NCBI GenBank assembly: GCA_040882265.1
Contig: JBBEBO010000141.1
Span: forward strand, 20,433 to 84,432
Source: Brumimicrobium sp040882265
GTDB lineage: Bacteria > Bacteroidota > Bacteroidia > Flavobacteriales_D > Crocinitomicaceae
Direction of reading: 5' to 3'
Length of the DNA: 64,000 bases
Numbering within the stretch: position 1 is the first letter of the stretch; each line of letters starts with the position of its first letter. This document shows positions 27,433 through 37,297 of this stretch, piece by piece. The position numbers and the translations under genes were made by a program. The notes beneath the pieces are model-generated. The model ran no database searches and had not been told where the DNA came from. It worked only from the letters and a program-made list of their open reading frames with translations.

Positions 27433-28587
27433 ATGAATTTTTCAATAGCATATATAGATGATGAACACGCATTTGATAGTGCAATTAACATATTGGGAAA
27501 GTGTGAAGCAATTTATATTGACCTAGAGTTTGATAAAAACCATTTTCGTTATGGGTTTAATTTATGTTTAATGCAAATCTTTGATGGTGAAACGTGTTTT
27601 CTTATCGATCCTTTAGGTAATATTTCAATAGAGAAAATTTTCCCTGTTTTAGAAAGCTCTGAAATTGAAAAAGTGTGTTTTGCTTTTGGTGAAGACATGC
27701 GTTTATTACACCACATAGGATGTTTCCCAAAAAATGTTTTGGACTTAGCAGTGGTCAGAAGTTTACTGGGCAAACCAACGCTTTCAATGAGTAATACTTT
27801 AGTAGAAGAACTAGGGCTTGAAGCACAAAAAAGTCAGCAAAAAAGCAATTGGTTTTCACGGCCTTTAAAAGCGGAGCAAATTCAATATGCAGCTGAAGAC
27901 GTCGTTGATTTGCCCAAATTAAGAGAGGTTCTTATGACCGAGCTTTCGAAAATGAATCGGGAAGTATGGATACAACAAGAGATGACTCAGTTTGAAAAAG
28001 AAGACTGGTCAAAAGAAGGCGGTGCTGAAGCTGTTCCACTAAAAGATCGAAAATTATTAACCATGAGGCAGTGGATTCGATATTCATTGATTATGGAGTA
28101 CCGCGATTATCTTTCAAGTAAATTGAACAGACCTAGTTACAAAGTAATTGAAAAATCAATTTTTTTAGATTTAGCGAAATCACCTGAAAACATAGAGAAA
28201 TGGACTGAAATGAAAAGGGTTCATCCTAAGATTCGCAATGAGAAAGTGAAGCAAAAACTAATTGAACTACTCAAAGAAGCTGAAGAAATAATTAAAAGCG
28301 ACAAGATTAAAGAAGACGAATCTTCAAGACTTAAAATTTCAAGAGAAGAAAAAATAATACACAGCCAATTGAGAAAAAAAATTGATTATGAAAAGGATAA
28401 TATTTTTCAACCAATAAAAGAGAAAATGAAAGAAGACTATGGAGAATCTTTCACAAATTTTCTATTATCAAATAGAAGAATAGTGGGAATTGTCTCGGGA
28501 AATATAGAGCTTCTTCCCTATCAAAAAAAATTGCTTGAACACTATTCTAAAATGCTACAAGTTCCATTATCTAATGGTTATACTTAA
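27433..28587 (+). CDS. rnd: Ribonuclease D-like 3'-5' exonuclease
   Basis: 384 aa. The DEDDy exonuclease domain (1-170) shows motif I IYIDLEFDK (Asp, Glu), motif II FAFGEDMRLL (Asp) and motif III QYAAEDVVDLPKL (Tyr, Asp). An HRDC-like helical region follows (about 210-290), then a charged C-terminal segment. It trims 3' ends of tRNA and other stable RNAs. The start 6 bp after the prenyl synthase stop supports an operon. Confidence 0.9.
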   Translation: MNFSIAYIDDEHAFDSAINILGKCEAIYIDLEFDKNHFRYGFNLCLMQIFDGETCFLIDPLGNISIEKIFPVLESSEIEKVCFAFGEDMRLLHHIGCFPKNVLDLAVVRSLLGKPTLSMSNTLVEELGLEAQKSQQKSNWFSRPLKAEQIQYAAEDVVDLPKLREVLMTELSKMNREVWIQQEMTQFEKEDWSKEGGAEAVPLKDRKLLTMRQWIRYSLIMEYRDYLSSKLNRPSYKVIEKSIFLDLAKSPENIEKWTEMKRVHPKIRNEKVKQKLIELLKEAEEIIKSDKIKEDESSRLKISREEKIIHSQLRKKIDYEKDNIFQPIKEKMKEDYGESFTNFLLSNRRIVGIVSGNIELLPYQKKLLEHYSKMLQVPLSNGYT

Positions 28588-28677
28588 TTTTTTAGACAAA
28601 AAAGAATTATTATTTTCAAAAAAACACAACCTTTTGCTCAAAAATTACGTATATTAGCTACATAAACTGCATTAATT

Positions 28678-29298
28678 ATGAAGGTTTTTAAATATCTAAC
28701 AATTTTATTAGGCTTTTCGGTCTTGTTTTCGTGCGTAGAACATGAAGTGATTCCACCACCAAAGCCAGAAGTAGAACTCAATAGTTCTTTTTCTGCACTT
28801 TTTCAAGGATCAGAGTATGAACTAATTCAAGACATTGACGGTTATTATTGTGAGCCAACTCAAGCAAAAGAGCTTTTGCCAACACCCCAGCCATCAACTG
28901 TAACATATTATTCTGCTATTAAATCCGATGCTGAAATGGATTATATCCAAATTGGACTTGGTCAATTAAGTTTTAATGCGGATGCAAGTATTGATCCTTC
29001 TTTAGAACAATTTACTGCATTTTTTAATTCAAACACAACGCCAGATTTTTCTTTAGATGCAGAAGAAGGTGTAGAAATCGTTTTCAGAGATGGATCAGGT
29101 AATGTTTGGAAAACAAGTGAAGATTCTACGGAGCCTCAAGAGTTTACTTTTACTTCTTTTAATCAAGAGTCCGATGAAAGTGGTGATTACATGAAGTTTG
29201 TAGCAAATTTTAGCGCTTCACTTTATGATGATATTGCTGATCCAGAAGATACAATTGTTCTTGAAAATGCTGTTTTCGAAGGTCATTTTAAAAAATAA
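28678..29298 (+). CDS. Lipoprotein of unknown function
   Basis: 206 aa with a lipoprotein signal (FSVLFSCVEHE; lipid-bearing Cys19). The mature part is acidic, without Cys apart from one at about 62, and rich in beta-forming segments such as YIQIGLGQLSF, VEIVFRDGSGNVWKTS and YMKFVANFSASL. I do not recognise the family; the composition resembles small Bacteroidota outer-membrane lipoproteins. It is single, with 90 bp upstream and 112 bp downstream. Confidence 0.7.
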   Translation: MKVFKYLTILLGFSVLFSCVEHEVIPPPKPEVELNSSFSALFQGSEYELIQDIDGYYCEPTQAKELLPTPQPSTVTYYSAIKSDAEMDYIQIGLGQLSFNADASIDPSLEQFTAFFNSNTTPDFSLDAEEGVEIVFRDGSGNVWKTSEDSTEPQEFTFTSFNQESDESGDYMKFVANFSASLYDDIADPEDTIVLENAVFEGHFKK

Positions 29299-29410
29299 AT
29301 GAGCCTTATATTGAATCAGTTACTAGAATGATATTTACTGATATGTGGTCATTTCCTGTGGATTTGACCATTTTTTTTATATCTTTTGACCAAATTTGTT
29401 TGAAGAGGTT

Positions 29411-30118
29411 ATGGCTGAGACTTTGAAAATTGCAATCATTGGAGATTTTAACTTCACCTATAATTCGCATCATGCGACAAACTTGGCGATTGAACACTCA
29501 CGGAAACTCTTAGATATTGAAGTAAATTATTATTGGATTAGAATACACGAAGCAGCAAATTATAAAGAAAGCCAGTTTCAAAATTTTGACGGTATTTGGG
29601 TAGCCCCAGGACCTTATGAAAACATCTTTTTTTTAAGTGGCGTGATGGATGCAGTAATCACAACCTCTGTACCAATTTTTATCACAGGAGAAGGGTTTAA
29701 AACACTATTAGAAGTTTTGGTTAGAAAGTATAATTTAAACCCCAATCAAGAAAAATTGATTTCAGACAACCTAGCACCAGAATCACAATTTGAAAAAATT
29801 GAAGTTAAACCTATTTCAGAAGAGTTGAAAAAACTATACAAAGATACGACCAGATTAGAGCTAGGTTCAGCCAGGTATTCTATTTATCCACAATTACTCA
29901 ATTATTTAAAAAATGAACTTATCGATATTGAAGGGATAAATCAATTTGAAGAACCAGAAGTAATCAGCTTAAAAAGCCATCCATTTTGCGTTGCCAGTAT
30001 GTCAGCTCCTCAGATATGCAGCACCCGCGAAATGCCACATCCACTCATCAGTTCTTTTGTAAACATGTCAATGCAATGGGCTAAACAAAACAAGAAAAAC
30101 GGAAAAACGGGCTCCTAA
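29411..30118 (+). CDS. CTP synthase-like glutamine amidotransferase domain lacking the catalytic Cys
   Basis: 235 aa from the ATG at 29411; a TTG 15 bp upstream is the alternative. It resembles the family labelled CTP synthase C-terminal region-related (seleno)protein: start IAIIGDFNFTYNSHHATNLAI, FDGIWVAPGPYEN, and HPFCVASMSAPQ near the end. At the nucleophile elbow, where relatives have a GTCGG-type sequence (Cys or Sec), this protein reads FITGEGFKTLLE and has no Cys there. A classical glutaminase reaction is therefore unlikely. It is convergent with rnhA, overlapping by 4 bp. Confidence 0.75.
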   Translation: MAETLKIAIIGDFNFTYNSHHATNLAIEHSRKLLDIEVNYYWIRIHEAANYKESQFQNFDGIWVAPGPYENIFFLSGVMDAVITTSVPIFITGEGFKTLLEVLVRKYNLNPNQEKLISDNLAPESQFEKIEVKPISEELKKLYKDTTRLELGSARYSIYPQLLNYLKNELIDIEGINQFEEPEVISLKSHPFCVASMSAPQICSTREMPHPLISSFVNMSMQWAKQNKKNGKTGS

Positions 30119-30588
30119 AAGAGTTCGTCTTTTTGGCTGATTTTTTCATAACCTTCATCCACTTTTAAAACCCCATGATCTGCAGCGTTTACTGCTAATT
30201 CATCACACCTTTCGTTTTCAAGATGACCAGCATGACCTTTCACCCAAACATAACGTGGCTTAAACTTGGCGTGTAATGGCAAATATCTTTGCCATAAATC
30301 TATGTTCTTCTTACCCTTAAAGCCCTTTTTTTGCCAGTTAAAAACCCAGCCTTTTTCAATTGCATCAACTACATATTTCGAATCTGAGTAAATTGTTACT
30401 TGATGAGAAGTGGTTTTTAAAGCTTCTAAAGCTACAATGACAGCTAAAAGTTCCATTCTATTGTTTGTAGTAAGTCGATATCCTTGAGATAGTTCTTTTT
30501 CTTTTCCTTTGAACCTTAAAATTGTACCATAACCACCCGGGCCAGGGTTTCCTCGTGCTGCTCCATCTGTAAAAATAGATATACTCAT
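30115..30588 (-). CDS. rnhA: Ribonuclease HI
   Basis: 157 aa. It cleaves RNA in RNA-DNA hybrids. The four catalytic carboxylates are visible: Asp in IFTDGAARGNPGPGG (about 8), Glu in NNRMELLAV (about 47), Asp in IYSDSKYVV (about 68) and Asp in NERCDELAV (about 132), with the His loop KGHAGHLENE just before the last. The basic protrusion FNWQKKGFKGKKN is also present. The start is the ATG at 30588. It converges on the amidotransferase-like gene. Confidence 0.96.
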   Translation of the reverse strand: MSISIFTDGAARGNPGPGGYGTILRFKGKEKELSQGYRLTTNNRMELLAVIVALEALKTTSHQVTIYSDSKYVVDAIEKGWVFNWQKKGFKGKKNIDLWQRYLPLHAKFKPRYVWVKGHAGHLENERCDELAVNAADHGVLKVDEGYEKISQKDELF

Positions 30589-30673
30589 GTCTCAAAAATA
30601 CACTTTTACAAGAAAAAAAAGAAACCGAAGAAACTTTTAACATAAAAATAGTTTCCAAAGTGTTTTTTATTTA

Positions 30674-30681
30674 TAATTTTG
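30674..30681 (+). promoter_or_regulatory. -7 promoter box of the efflux operon
   Basis: TAATTTTG eight bases before the tetR ATG at 30689, so the transcript leader is very short. No clear -33 TTG is seen; autorepression by the TetR product is likely by analogy. Confidence 0.5.
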
Positions 30682-30688
30682 CACCACG

Positions 30689-31309
30689 ATGGAAGATAAA
30701 CAATTAGAAATAATTAATAAATCAGCCCTGCTTTTTCTCAAAAACGGGATAAAATCAGTCACTATGGATGACTTAGCGAAAGAGTTAGGTGTATCCAAAA
30801 AAACGATTTATAAATACTTTGATGACAAGAATGATTTAATAACTAAAATCGTTGAGATTAAAACAAGTTTAGATCGGCAAGCATGTAAGGAAGCAAGGAG
30901 TGACTCAGAAAATGCCATTGATGCACTTTTCAAAATCAGTGAGTTTGTTTCTGAAATGATGCAAAACGTTCACTCTTCAGTGTTTTTCGATTTACAAAAA
31001 TATCACCGAGATGCCTGGGAGGTTATGGAAGAACACAAACGCAACTTTGTAAAATCACAAATTCAAGAAAATGTAGAGCGAGGACAAGATGAAGGATTAT
31101 ACATTCCATATTTAAATGCAGAAGTAATTGCCTCAATATATATTTCTACTATGGATGGATTGTTTGATGGAGAGACTTTCGATCTTGATGCTTTTAGTTT
31201 TAAGAAAATTTTTGATGAAATCATACATTTCCAAATAAGAGGAATCGCTAATGATAAAGGCTTGACTTACTTAAATAACAGAATAAAAAAACAAAAAGAT
31301 AGAAAATGA
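30689..31309 (+). CDS. TetR/AcrR-family regulator of the efflux operon
   Basis: 206 aa. The N-terminal HTH (about 5-55) reads SVTMDDLAKELGVSKKTIYKYFDDKNDLI, the standard TetR DNA-binding unit. The C-terminal ligand domain is unassigned. Its stop overlaps the TolC-family ATG as ATGA, and the adaptor and RND pump follow, so it very likely controls this operon including itself. Confidence 0.92.
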   Translation: MEDKQLEIINKSALLFLKNGIKSVTMDDLAKELGVSKKTIYKYFDDKNDLITKIVEIKTSLDRQACKEARSDSENAIDALFKISEFVSEMMQNVHSSVFFDLQKYHRDAWEVMEEHKRNFVKSQIQENVERGQDEGLYIPYLNAEVIASIYISTMDGLFDGETFDLDAFSFKKIFDEIIHFQIRGIANDKGLTYLNNRIKKQKDRK

Positions 31310-32625
31310 ATAAATTAGTTGGACTTTTAGTTTTGAGTGCCTTAAGCTTTAGTGTTTCAGCACAAGAATTTTCTCTTTTTGAAGCTCAAACACATGCACT
31401 TGAAAATGCTGAAGACATTAAGGTGTCGGAATTAGATTATGAATCGGCTGAAAAACAAGTAGTAGAAACACGTTCAATAGGTCTTCCTCAGATTAATTCA
31501 GAGATGAGCTTTCAGAATTTTCTAAACATACCTGTCCAAGTTGTCGATGGTGAGTTTATTGGTCAACCTGGCACACTTGTGAGTTTTCGCGCTGGAACAG
31601 ATTATAGTACAAGTGCTGGAGTGACGGTTAATCAACTGATTTTTGATGGCTCCTATATCGTAGGTCTGCAAGTTTCAAAGTTTTATAAAGAGTTTGTTTC
31701 AACAAATATTAAAAGATCCCAACAAGAGGTTTTATTTGATGTTACTCGCGCCTATGAAATGACGCTTATTAGCAAAAGAAATAAGGAGTTTATAGACACG
31801 CTTGTCGAATTAACAGAAGATTTAAAAGATAAACAAACGCAATTGTTCGAAGTAGGTTTGATTCCTCAAGAAGAGATAGACCAAACTAATTACTCACTCT
31901 TGACGGCAAAAACAAATCAAACAGCTGCAAGGTTATCCTACCAAAATGCACAAACACTTTTAAAGATGACTATGGCGTATCCAATTGACAGCGAAATAGA
32001 GCTGACGGATGACCTAGACAACTTACTAGAAGAGCAGTTAACTGATTTGTCTGGACAAATTGAGGATAATTTAACCTTGGAGTTACTACAAAAACAAAAG
32101 GTACTTTCCGAATATGATTTAAAAAACATTAAAATGAAAAGTTTGCCTCGTTTATCAAGCTTTTTCAATCATCAGTATAACGCATACAGAAATGACTTTA
32201 CTTTCTTTGATTCTAATGAGGAATGGTTTGAACAAACTGCTTGGGGTTTAAATTTAACAATACCCATTTTTGCAAGTGGGGATAGATGGGCTAAAACTCA
32301 GAAAGCTAAAATTGCAGTTAAACAAGATGAATACGAAATTCAAAAATTAGAAAGGTCTCTACAAGCTCAAGAGGTTCAGCTGACAAATAATTTAACGAGC
32401 GCTAGACAGAACTTAGAGCTGCAAGGAGAAAACATCAAGTTGGCAAGAAAAATTTACGACAATTCACTTCTTAAGGCTGAAATAGGTAAAGAGAATAGTA
32501 TACTCGTAACTCAAAAGTATAATCAGTTGATAAGCGCACAATCTCAATATGTAAATGCAATGATGGACGTTTTTAATGCAAAACTTGAACTCGATCAACT
32601 ATACAACAAAATCAATAGAAAATAA
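31306..32625 (+). CDS. TolC-family outer-membrane efflux protein
   Basis: 439 aa with a signal peptide (residues 1-20, ending SVSAQ). Two OEP repeats of long amphipathic helices are visible, e.g. AQTHALENAEDIKVSELDY and LQKQKVLSEYDLKNIKMKSLPRL, each with barrel strands such as AWGLNLTIPIFASGDRW. It forms the outer-membrane exit duct for the RND pump encoded two genes downstream. It is coupled to tetR by ATGA and lies 15 bp before the adaptor gene. Confidence 0.92.
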   Translation: MNKLVGLLVLSALSFSVSAQEFSLFEAQTHALENAEDIKVSELDYESAEKQVVETRSIGLPQINSEMSFQNFLNIPVQVVDGEFIGQPGTLVSFRAGTDYSTSAGVTVNQLIFDGSYIVGLQVSKFYKEFVSTNIKRSQQEVLFDVTRAYEMTLISKRNKEFIDTLVELTEDLKDKQTQLFEVGLIPQEEIDQTNYSLLTAKTNQTAARLSYQNAQTLLKMTMAYPIDSEIELTDDLDNLLEEQLTDLSGQIEDNLTLELLQKQKVLSEYDLKNIKMKSLPRLSSFFNHQYNAYRNDFTFFDSNEEWFEQTAWGLNLTIPIFASGDRWAKTQKAKIAVKQDEYEIQKLERSLQAQEVQLTNNLTSARQNLELQGENIKLARKIYDNSLLKAEIGKENSILVTQKYNQLISAQSQYVNAMMDVFNAKLELDQLYNKINRK

Positions 32626-32640
32626 TATCATATTCAAACG

Positions 32641-33762
32641 ATGAAATTAACAGTAAAAACAGTAGTATTTTTAGCTTTAGGAGGTGTCCTTTTTTCATGT
32701 GGACCACAGTCTGATATTGAGAAACTCAAAGAAAAAAGAGCCAAACTAAAAACACAAGTAGCGGCCTTAGATGAAGAAATCCGAAGTCTAGACACTACAA
32801 AAACAAGATTACTTCCACTGGTTAGGCCAGGAGAAGTGAAGATCGGTGGCTTTAAGCATCAGGTAATTGTTCAAGGTGAAGTGCAAACAGATCAAGAGGT
32901 TACAATCAATGCTGAAGCAAATGGTCAGATTAAATCGATTAATGTAACGGAAGGACAAAAGGTTAAGAAAGGGCATGTCCTTGCTAGAATTGATACCGAA
33001 ATCTTATCGAGTAATGTACAGGAAGTAAAAACTCAGTTAGATTTTGCTGAATACAACTATGAAAAGCAAAAAGAATTATTCGATAGAGGAGTCGGTACTG
33101 AATTTGAATTAGAACAAGCAAGTAATCAACTCAACACACTAAAGTCACAGTTGAATACACTCCAAACACAAAGGTCAAAGTCAGTTGTAAAAGCCCCATT
33201 CGACGGTGTGATTGACGAGATATTTTCCAACGAAGGCGAAATGGCAGGTATGCAATCTCCTTTAATGCGTATTGTGAATAATAAAGAAGTTCGCATCTCA
33301 GCAAATATCTCAGAACACTATTACACAAAAATCAAGGAAGGAACACCTGCCAAGGCTTATATTCCAACTTTAAACGACACATTGGATTTGACAATTAATT
33401 CAATTGGAAATTATATTCATCCAACCAACAGAACTTTCAGAGTACAGGCAAATGTTAAAGATAATAAGGTACTGCTGCCGAATATGCTTGCAGAACTACA
33501 TGTTACCGATTTAAAAATTGATACTGCTGTAATTGTTCCTACTGAAGCCATTCTTAAATCTCAGAAAAACGAGGACTATGTTTTTGTACTAAAAGAAAAG
33601 GAAGATGGGTTTGCAGTGGAAAAAGTTATTGTCAAAGTAATCAGCAAACACAAAGATGAAGCAGCTATTGAACCAATTAGTCGTAAACTTCAAAACGGTG
33701 AAAAGGTAGTAACCGAAGGAGGAAGAGGAATTACAGATCAAGACATCGTTAGAACGTTTTAA
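32641..33762 (+). CDS. RND efflux periplasmic adaptor (lipoprotein)
   Basis: 373 aa with lipobox GGVLFSC (Cys20), then a coiled coil of heptads (IEKLKEKRAKLKTQVAALDEE). The lipoyl/barrel-sandwich halves are TINAEANGQIKSINVTEGQKVKKG and VVKAPFDGVIDEIFSNEGEMAG, with a helical hairpin between them and a beta-barrel domain after. It belongs to the HlyD/AcrA family and links the inner-membrane pump to the TolC-like duct. It is separated from the pump gene by only 9 bp. Confidence 0.93.
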   Translation: MKLTVKTVVFLALGGVLFSCGPQSDIEKLKEKRAKLKTQVAALDEEIRSLDTTKTRLLPLVRPGEVKIGGFKHQVIVQGEVQTDQEVTINAEANGQIKSINVTEGQKVKKGHVLARIDTEILSSNVQEVKTQLDFAEYNYEKQKELFDRGVGTEFELEQASNQLNTLKSQLNTLQTQRSKSVVKAPFDGVIDEIFSNEGEMAGMQSPLMRIVNNKEVRISANISEHYYTKIKEGTPAKAYIPTLNDTLDLTINSIGNYIHPTNRTFRVQANVKDNKVLLPNMLAELHVTDLKIDTAVIVPTEAILKSQKNEDYVFVLKEKEDGFAVEKVIVKVISKHKDEAAIEPISRKLQNGEKVVTEGGRGITDQDIVRTF

Positions 33763-33771
33763 TAAGAGACC

Positions 33772-36700
33772 ATGGACGACAACATAATAAAAAAGTTCGG
33801 ACTTTCAAACTGGTCCGTTAAGAATACCAAAACAGTATTTCTCATAATCCTGATCCTATTTTTTGGCGGGATTATGTCTTATCAATCGATGCCAAAGGAA
33901 AACTTTCCTGAATTACAAATTCCAGAAATTTATGTCGGAATTGCAAAACCAGGATCCTCACCTTCTTTTATGTCAGACAAAATTGCTGAAGCGATTGAAA
34001 AGGAAGTGGCTACAATAAAGCTTGTGGATGAAATTAATGCGACATCGCAACATGGTTATACAACGATTAGAATCAAATTTGACTTTAAAGTTGATGTAAA
34101 TAATGCACTTACAAAAGTAAAAGACGCTGTAGATCAAGCGCGAACTGAGCCAGATTTTCCTGATCTTCCAGTAGAACCGAATATATTTGAAATCAACCCA
34201 AGTGATTTTCCAATCATGAATATCAACTTGAGTGGTAAAGGCCCAAAATTGCTCAAAGAAGTTGGAGAGGATTTAGAAGAGATCATAGAGGACTTGCCTG
34301 AAATTAATGAGGTAAACATCCGCGGTGTTCAAGATCAAGAAATGAGAATCGATGTTGATCGACTCAAGGCTGAGGCAGTAAATGTTGCTTTAACGGATAT
34401 TGAAAATGCAGTTCAAGCGGAAAATACAACTATCTCTGGTGGTGAAATTTTAATGAATGGCATGCGTAAAACAATCATGATTGACGGTGAATTTGCAAAC
34501 GCAGAAGAACTAGAAAACATCATCGTAAAGCAGGATGATTACATGCCCGTAAAGCTTCGCGACATTGCAAAGGTATACTTTGGCGATGGTGACACAACAT
34601 CTTATGCTCGTGAGTTTGGAAGTCCTGTGGTAATGCTTGATATCATTAAACAAGGAGGAGAAAACTTATTAGTTGCCGCAGAAAAAATCAATAAAATTGT
34701 TGATGAATCTAAGAAAAACAATACAATTCCTGATGGGGTTTCTGTTTCAATTACGAATGATCAATCCACTCAAACGAGAGATATGGTTTCCAATCTTGAA
34801 AACTCTATCATTTTTGGGATTATTCTAGTAACCTTAGTACTTCTATTTTTCTTAGGAGCAAGGAACGCAATTTTTGTTGGTGTTGCAATTCCATTATCAA
34901 TGTTGATGTCATTCCTTATTCTCGATGGAATGGGAGTTTCTTTGAATGTAATGGTACTATTCTCATTAGTTCTTGCCTTGGGAATGCTAGTGGATAACGG
35001 TATTGTCGTCGTCGAGAATATTTACCGACTCATGGACGAAGAAAAAATGCCTGCTATGAAGGCAGCAATTATGGGTGTAAGTGAAGTGGCATGGCCAATT
35101 ATTGCTTCAACAGCAACTACTTTAGCTGCATTTATTCCTTTAGCCCTTTGGCCAGGAATCATGGGTGAATTTATGAAGTACCTTCCAATAACACTGATGA
35201 TTGTTTTGGGTTCTTCATTATTTGTTGCACTTGTAATTAACCCTGTGTTGACTGCTTTATATATGAAAATAGAGCAGGGCGCTCCTAAAAGAACAAAAGG
35301 AACTTTATATGCTTTAGTCTTCGTGATTATTGGTGTGTTATTCGTCTTTTTAAATGCAGTTACCTTCGGAAATATATTGGCGTTAATTGGAATAATTTCT
35401 TTACTTAATATTTATCTCTTTTTCCCTGGAACGGCGTACTTTCAAAATAAAGCATTACCTGTTTTAGAAAGATATTATAGCCAGTTTTTAACGTTTGCTT
35501 TAAATGGAGCAAAACCTATATTATTTATTATTGGAACATTCGTCTTACTCATCGTTTCAATTGTATTAATCGGAGTTTTTCAACCAAAAGTGGAATTCTT
35601 TCCTCAAAATCAGCCGAAATACGTAAATATATTTTTAACCCACCCTATCGGAACTGATATCAAAGAAACAAATAAATCTACTTTAGTATTAGAGGAAAAG
35701 GTAAATGACATTTTAAAGCCGTATTTAGAAGACACGGTTGGTAAAACCAAAGATGAACAAATCATTCAGTCCATTATTTCTCAAGTTGGAAAAGGAACGG
35801 GTGATCCATCGCAAGGCCCCGGAATGGGTGATAGTCCTCACAAGGCAAGAATTACTGTGAATTTTGCAGAGTTTGAATATCGGGACTCTGTAAACACGAC
35901 TAGTTTCCTTCTTAAAAAATTACAAGAAGAGTTGAGAGGCACACTTCCCGCTGATGTTCAGGTTTCAATTCAGAAAAACTCAATGGGACCACCACAAGAA
36001 CCGCCAATCAATATTGAATTAACGAGTCTTGCAAAAACAGACTACAAAGCTTTAATATTGACATCCACAGAGGTTAAAAACTACTTGGATCGCCAAAAGG
36101 TTGAGGGTGTAGATGAGTTGAAATTAAATGTTGAAGCAACTCGCCCAGAGATTCCTATTGAGGTTGACCGCGAGCAAGTCAGAAGACTTAATGCTTCTAC
36201 AAGTCAGGTCGGTATGTCAATACGAAAAGCCTTACTAGGAGAAGACATAAGTACATATACTTTAGATGAAGAGAATTATGATATTGTAGTTCGATTCAAA
36301 CAAAATGACCGTTACGATTTAGATGCTTTATTAGATCAAAAACTAATGTTTAGAAACAACAAAGGTCAATTGCTTAACATCCCCATTCGTAGTGTGATCA
36401 AAGATCCCAAGGAAAACATATCCTACACAGGTGTTGAACGAAAAGATCAAACAGCAATGGTTGTCATTACTTCGGATGTTTCTGAAGGATATAATGCGAA
36501 CGAAGTTGTAGCTGAACTCAAAGAAAAAATGCTCGACTATGAAAATACTGGCGAATTGCCTGCCGATGTAAGGTATAAGTTTACTGGACAGCAAGAAGAA
36601 CAGGCAAAAGAAATGGCGTTTTTGAGTAAAGCCTTGTTAATCGCTGTGTTCTTAATTCTTTTAATTATCGTGACACAGTTTAACTCATATTCAACACCAG

Positions 36701-37248
36701 CAATTATACTTTTCTCGGTTGTATTATCACTGATTGGTGTATTTATAGGTTTGATATTGAGTGGTCAAACCTTCGTTATTATGATGACGATGATTGGAAT
36801 TATTTCCTTGGCGGGTGTCGTAGTAAATAATGCAATTGTATTAATCGATTACACCAATTTAATACGAAAAGAAAAACGCGAAGAGTTAAATTTAACTGAA
36901 GACGATTTATTGCCAGACAATGAGGTTGTAAAAGCAACTATCCGTGGTGGTGAAGTTCGTCTGCGTCCAGTACTGCTCACAGCGATAACAACAGTCCTTG
37001 GACTACTTCCGCTTGCGATGGGATTAAACATTGATTTCATTGGACTATTAACCGATTACGATCCAAACATCTTCCTTGGTGGAGACAACAATATGTTTTT
37101 CTCACCAATGGCTTGGACTATCATTTACGGATTGACATTTGCGACATTTTTAACGCTGATTATTATTCCAGCGATGTATTTATCACTTTATAGATTCAAA
37201 GTTTGGTTATACAGAAAAATGGGTTGGAAGTTAAAATCAACATTATAA
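33772..37248 (+). CDS. RND efflux pump permease
   Basis: 1158 aa, with 12 transmembrane helices in two halves. TM1 is at about 20-40; a porter loop follows; TM2-6 are at about 340-490 with the proton-relay Asp in LVDNGIVVVENIYRL; an extra pair of hydrophobic segments lies at about 505-560; the second loop and TM8-12 end with GVVVNNAIVLIDY. It is longer than AcrB (about 1050) because of that central insertion. It is the AcrB/HAE1-like proton-driven exporter; substrates are unknown, and the TetR regulator suggests drugs or toxic small molecules. Confidence 0.93.
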   Translation: MDDNIIKKFGLSNWSVKNTKTVFLIILILFFGGIMSYQSMPKENFPELQIPEIYVGIAKPGSSPSFMSDKIAEAIEKEVATIKLVDEINATSQHGYTTIRIKFDFKVDVNNALTKVKDAVDQARTEPDFPDLPVEPNIFEINPSDFPIMNINLSGKGPKLLKEVGEDLEEIIEDLPEINEVNIRGVQDQEMRIDVDRLKAEAVNVALTDIENAVQAENTTISGGEILMNGMRKTIMIDGEFANAEELENIIVKQDDYMPVKLRDIAKVYFGDGDTTSYAREFGSPVVMLDIIKQGGENLLVAAEKINKIVDESKKNNTIPDGVSVSITNDQSTQTRDMVSNLENSIIFGIILVTLVLLFFLGARNAIFVGVAIPLSMLMSFLILDGMGVSLNVMVLFSLVLALGMLVDNGIVVVENIYRLMDEEKMPAMKAAIMGVSEVAWPIIASTATTLAAFIPLALWPGIMGEFMKYLPITLMIVLGSSLFVALVINPVLTALYMKIEQGAPKRTKGTLYALVFVIIGVLFVFLNAVTFGNILALIGIISLLNIYLFFPGTAYFQNKALPVLERYYSQFLTFALNGAKPILFIIGTFVLLIVSIVLIGVFQPKVEFFPQNQPKYVNIFLTHPIGTDIKETNKSTLVLEEKVNDILKPYLEDTVGKTKDEQIIQSIISQVGKGTGDPSQGPGMGDSPHKARITVNFAEFEYRDSVNTTSFLLKKLQEELRGTLPADVQVSIQKNSMGPPQEPPINIELTSLAKTDYKALILTSTEVKNYLDRQKVEGVDELKLNVEATRPEIPIEVDREQVRRLNASTSQVGMSIRKALLGEDISTYTLDEENYDIVVRFKQNDRYDLDALLDQKLMFRNNKGQLLNIPIRSVIKDPKENISYTGVERKDQTAMVVITSDVSEGYNANEVVAELKEKMLDYENTGELPADVRYKFTGQQEEQAKEMAFLSKALLIAVFLILLIIVTQFNSYSTPAIILFSVVLSLIGVFIGLILSGQTFVIMMTMIGIISLAGVVVNNAIVLIDYTNLIRKEKREELNLTEDDLLPDNEVVKATIRGGEVRLRPVLLTAITTVLGLLPLAMGLNIDFIGLLTDYDPNIFLGGDNNMFFSPMAWTIIYGLTFATFLTLIIIPAMYLSLYRFKVWLYRKMGWKLKSTL

Positions 37249-37297
37249 GATATAATCTATTATACATCTCTGGAAGGGCAAAAGGCACTTCTGGAGA

